Source: Candidatus Margulisiibacteriota bacterium (lineage in GTDB: Bacteria; Margulisbacteria; WOR-1; JAKLHX01). From it: DNA of 5,514 nt. The notes below the pieces were generated by a model. That model was not told the origin of the DNA. It did no database searches and saw only the letters and a program-made list of their open reading frames with translations. A program made the translations under genes and the position numbers. The stretch covers positions 1-5,514 of the forward strand of contig JAKLHX010000079.1 of the NCBI GenBank assembly GCA_022709925.1, read 5' to 3'. This document shows positions 5,503-5,514 of the stretch, in pieces (within the stretch, counting starts at the first letter, position 1; each line of letters starts with the position of its first letter).

Positions 5503-5514
5503 TAGTATTTATTT

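Overview
The window is a fully plus-strand, densely packed bacterial stretch. It falls into two parts: a metabolic run (1-4482) and a block of four small genes of unknown function (4542-5502). No tRNA, rRNA, mobile element, CRISPR array or convincing terminator was seen. Moderate GC, frequent ATA (Ile) and AGG (Arg) codons, a B. subtilis-like iron-sulfur PurF and a short type I-alpha glutamine synthetase fit a bacterium outside the Proteobacteria. The small genes and general style suggest an uncultured phylum-level lineage (Omnitrophota, Margulisbacteria or Elusimicrobiota type), but the sequence alone does not settle this.

Region 1 (1-3037) is a nitrogen and glutamine module. It holds the C-terminal end of an NADPH-dependent glutamate synthase, purF (amidophosphoribosyltransferase), which overlaps it by 11 bases, and glnA (glutamine synthetase), which has its own strong ribosome site and a candidate promoter in the 65-base gap before it. 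Together they make glutamate, make glutamine, and use glutamine in the first committed purine step.

Region 2 (3038-4482) has rpiB (ribose-5-phosphate isomerase B), starting at or 9 bases after the glnA stop, and a sugar-1-phosphate nucleotidyltransferase with a C-terminal hexapeptide beta-helix, coupled to rpiB by an ATGA overlap. RpiB supplies pentose phosphate, which becomes the PRPP used by PurF. The nucleotidyltransferase makes an activated sugar for surface glycans.

Region 3 (4542-5502) follows a 59-base gap. It holds proteins of 50, 60, 89 and 90 residues, none of which I recognise. The first two overlap by ATGA and the third has a well-spaced ribosome site 13 bases after the second. 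The last has a near-perfect Shine-Dalgarno sequence, tandem stops, divergent codon use and a low-complexity composition with no Cys, His, Pro, Trp or Tyr, as expected of an abundant, probably exported, self-assembling subunit. Its size and the layout recall filament or needle subunits encoded beside small helper proteins, as in type III secretion, but no family motif proves that. This block is the part most likely to be undescribed.
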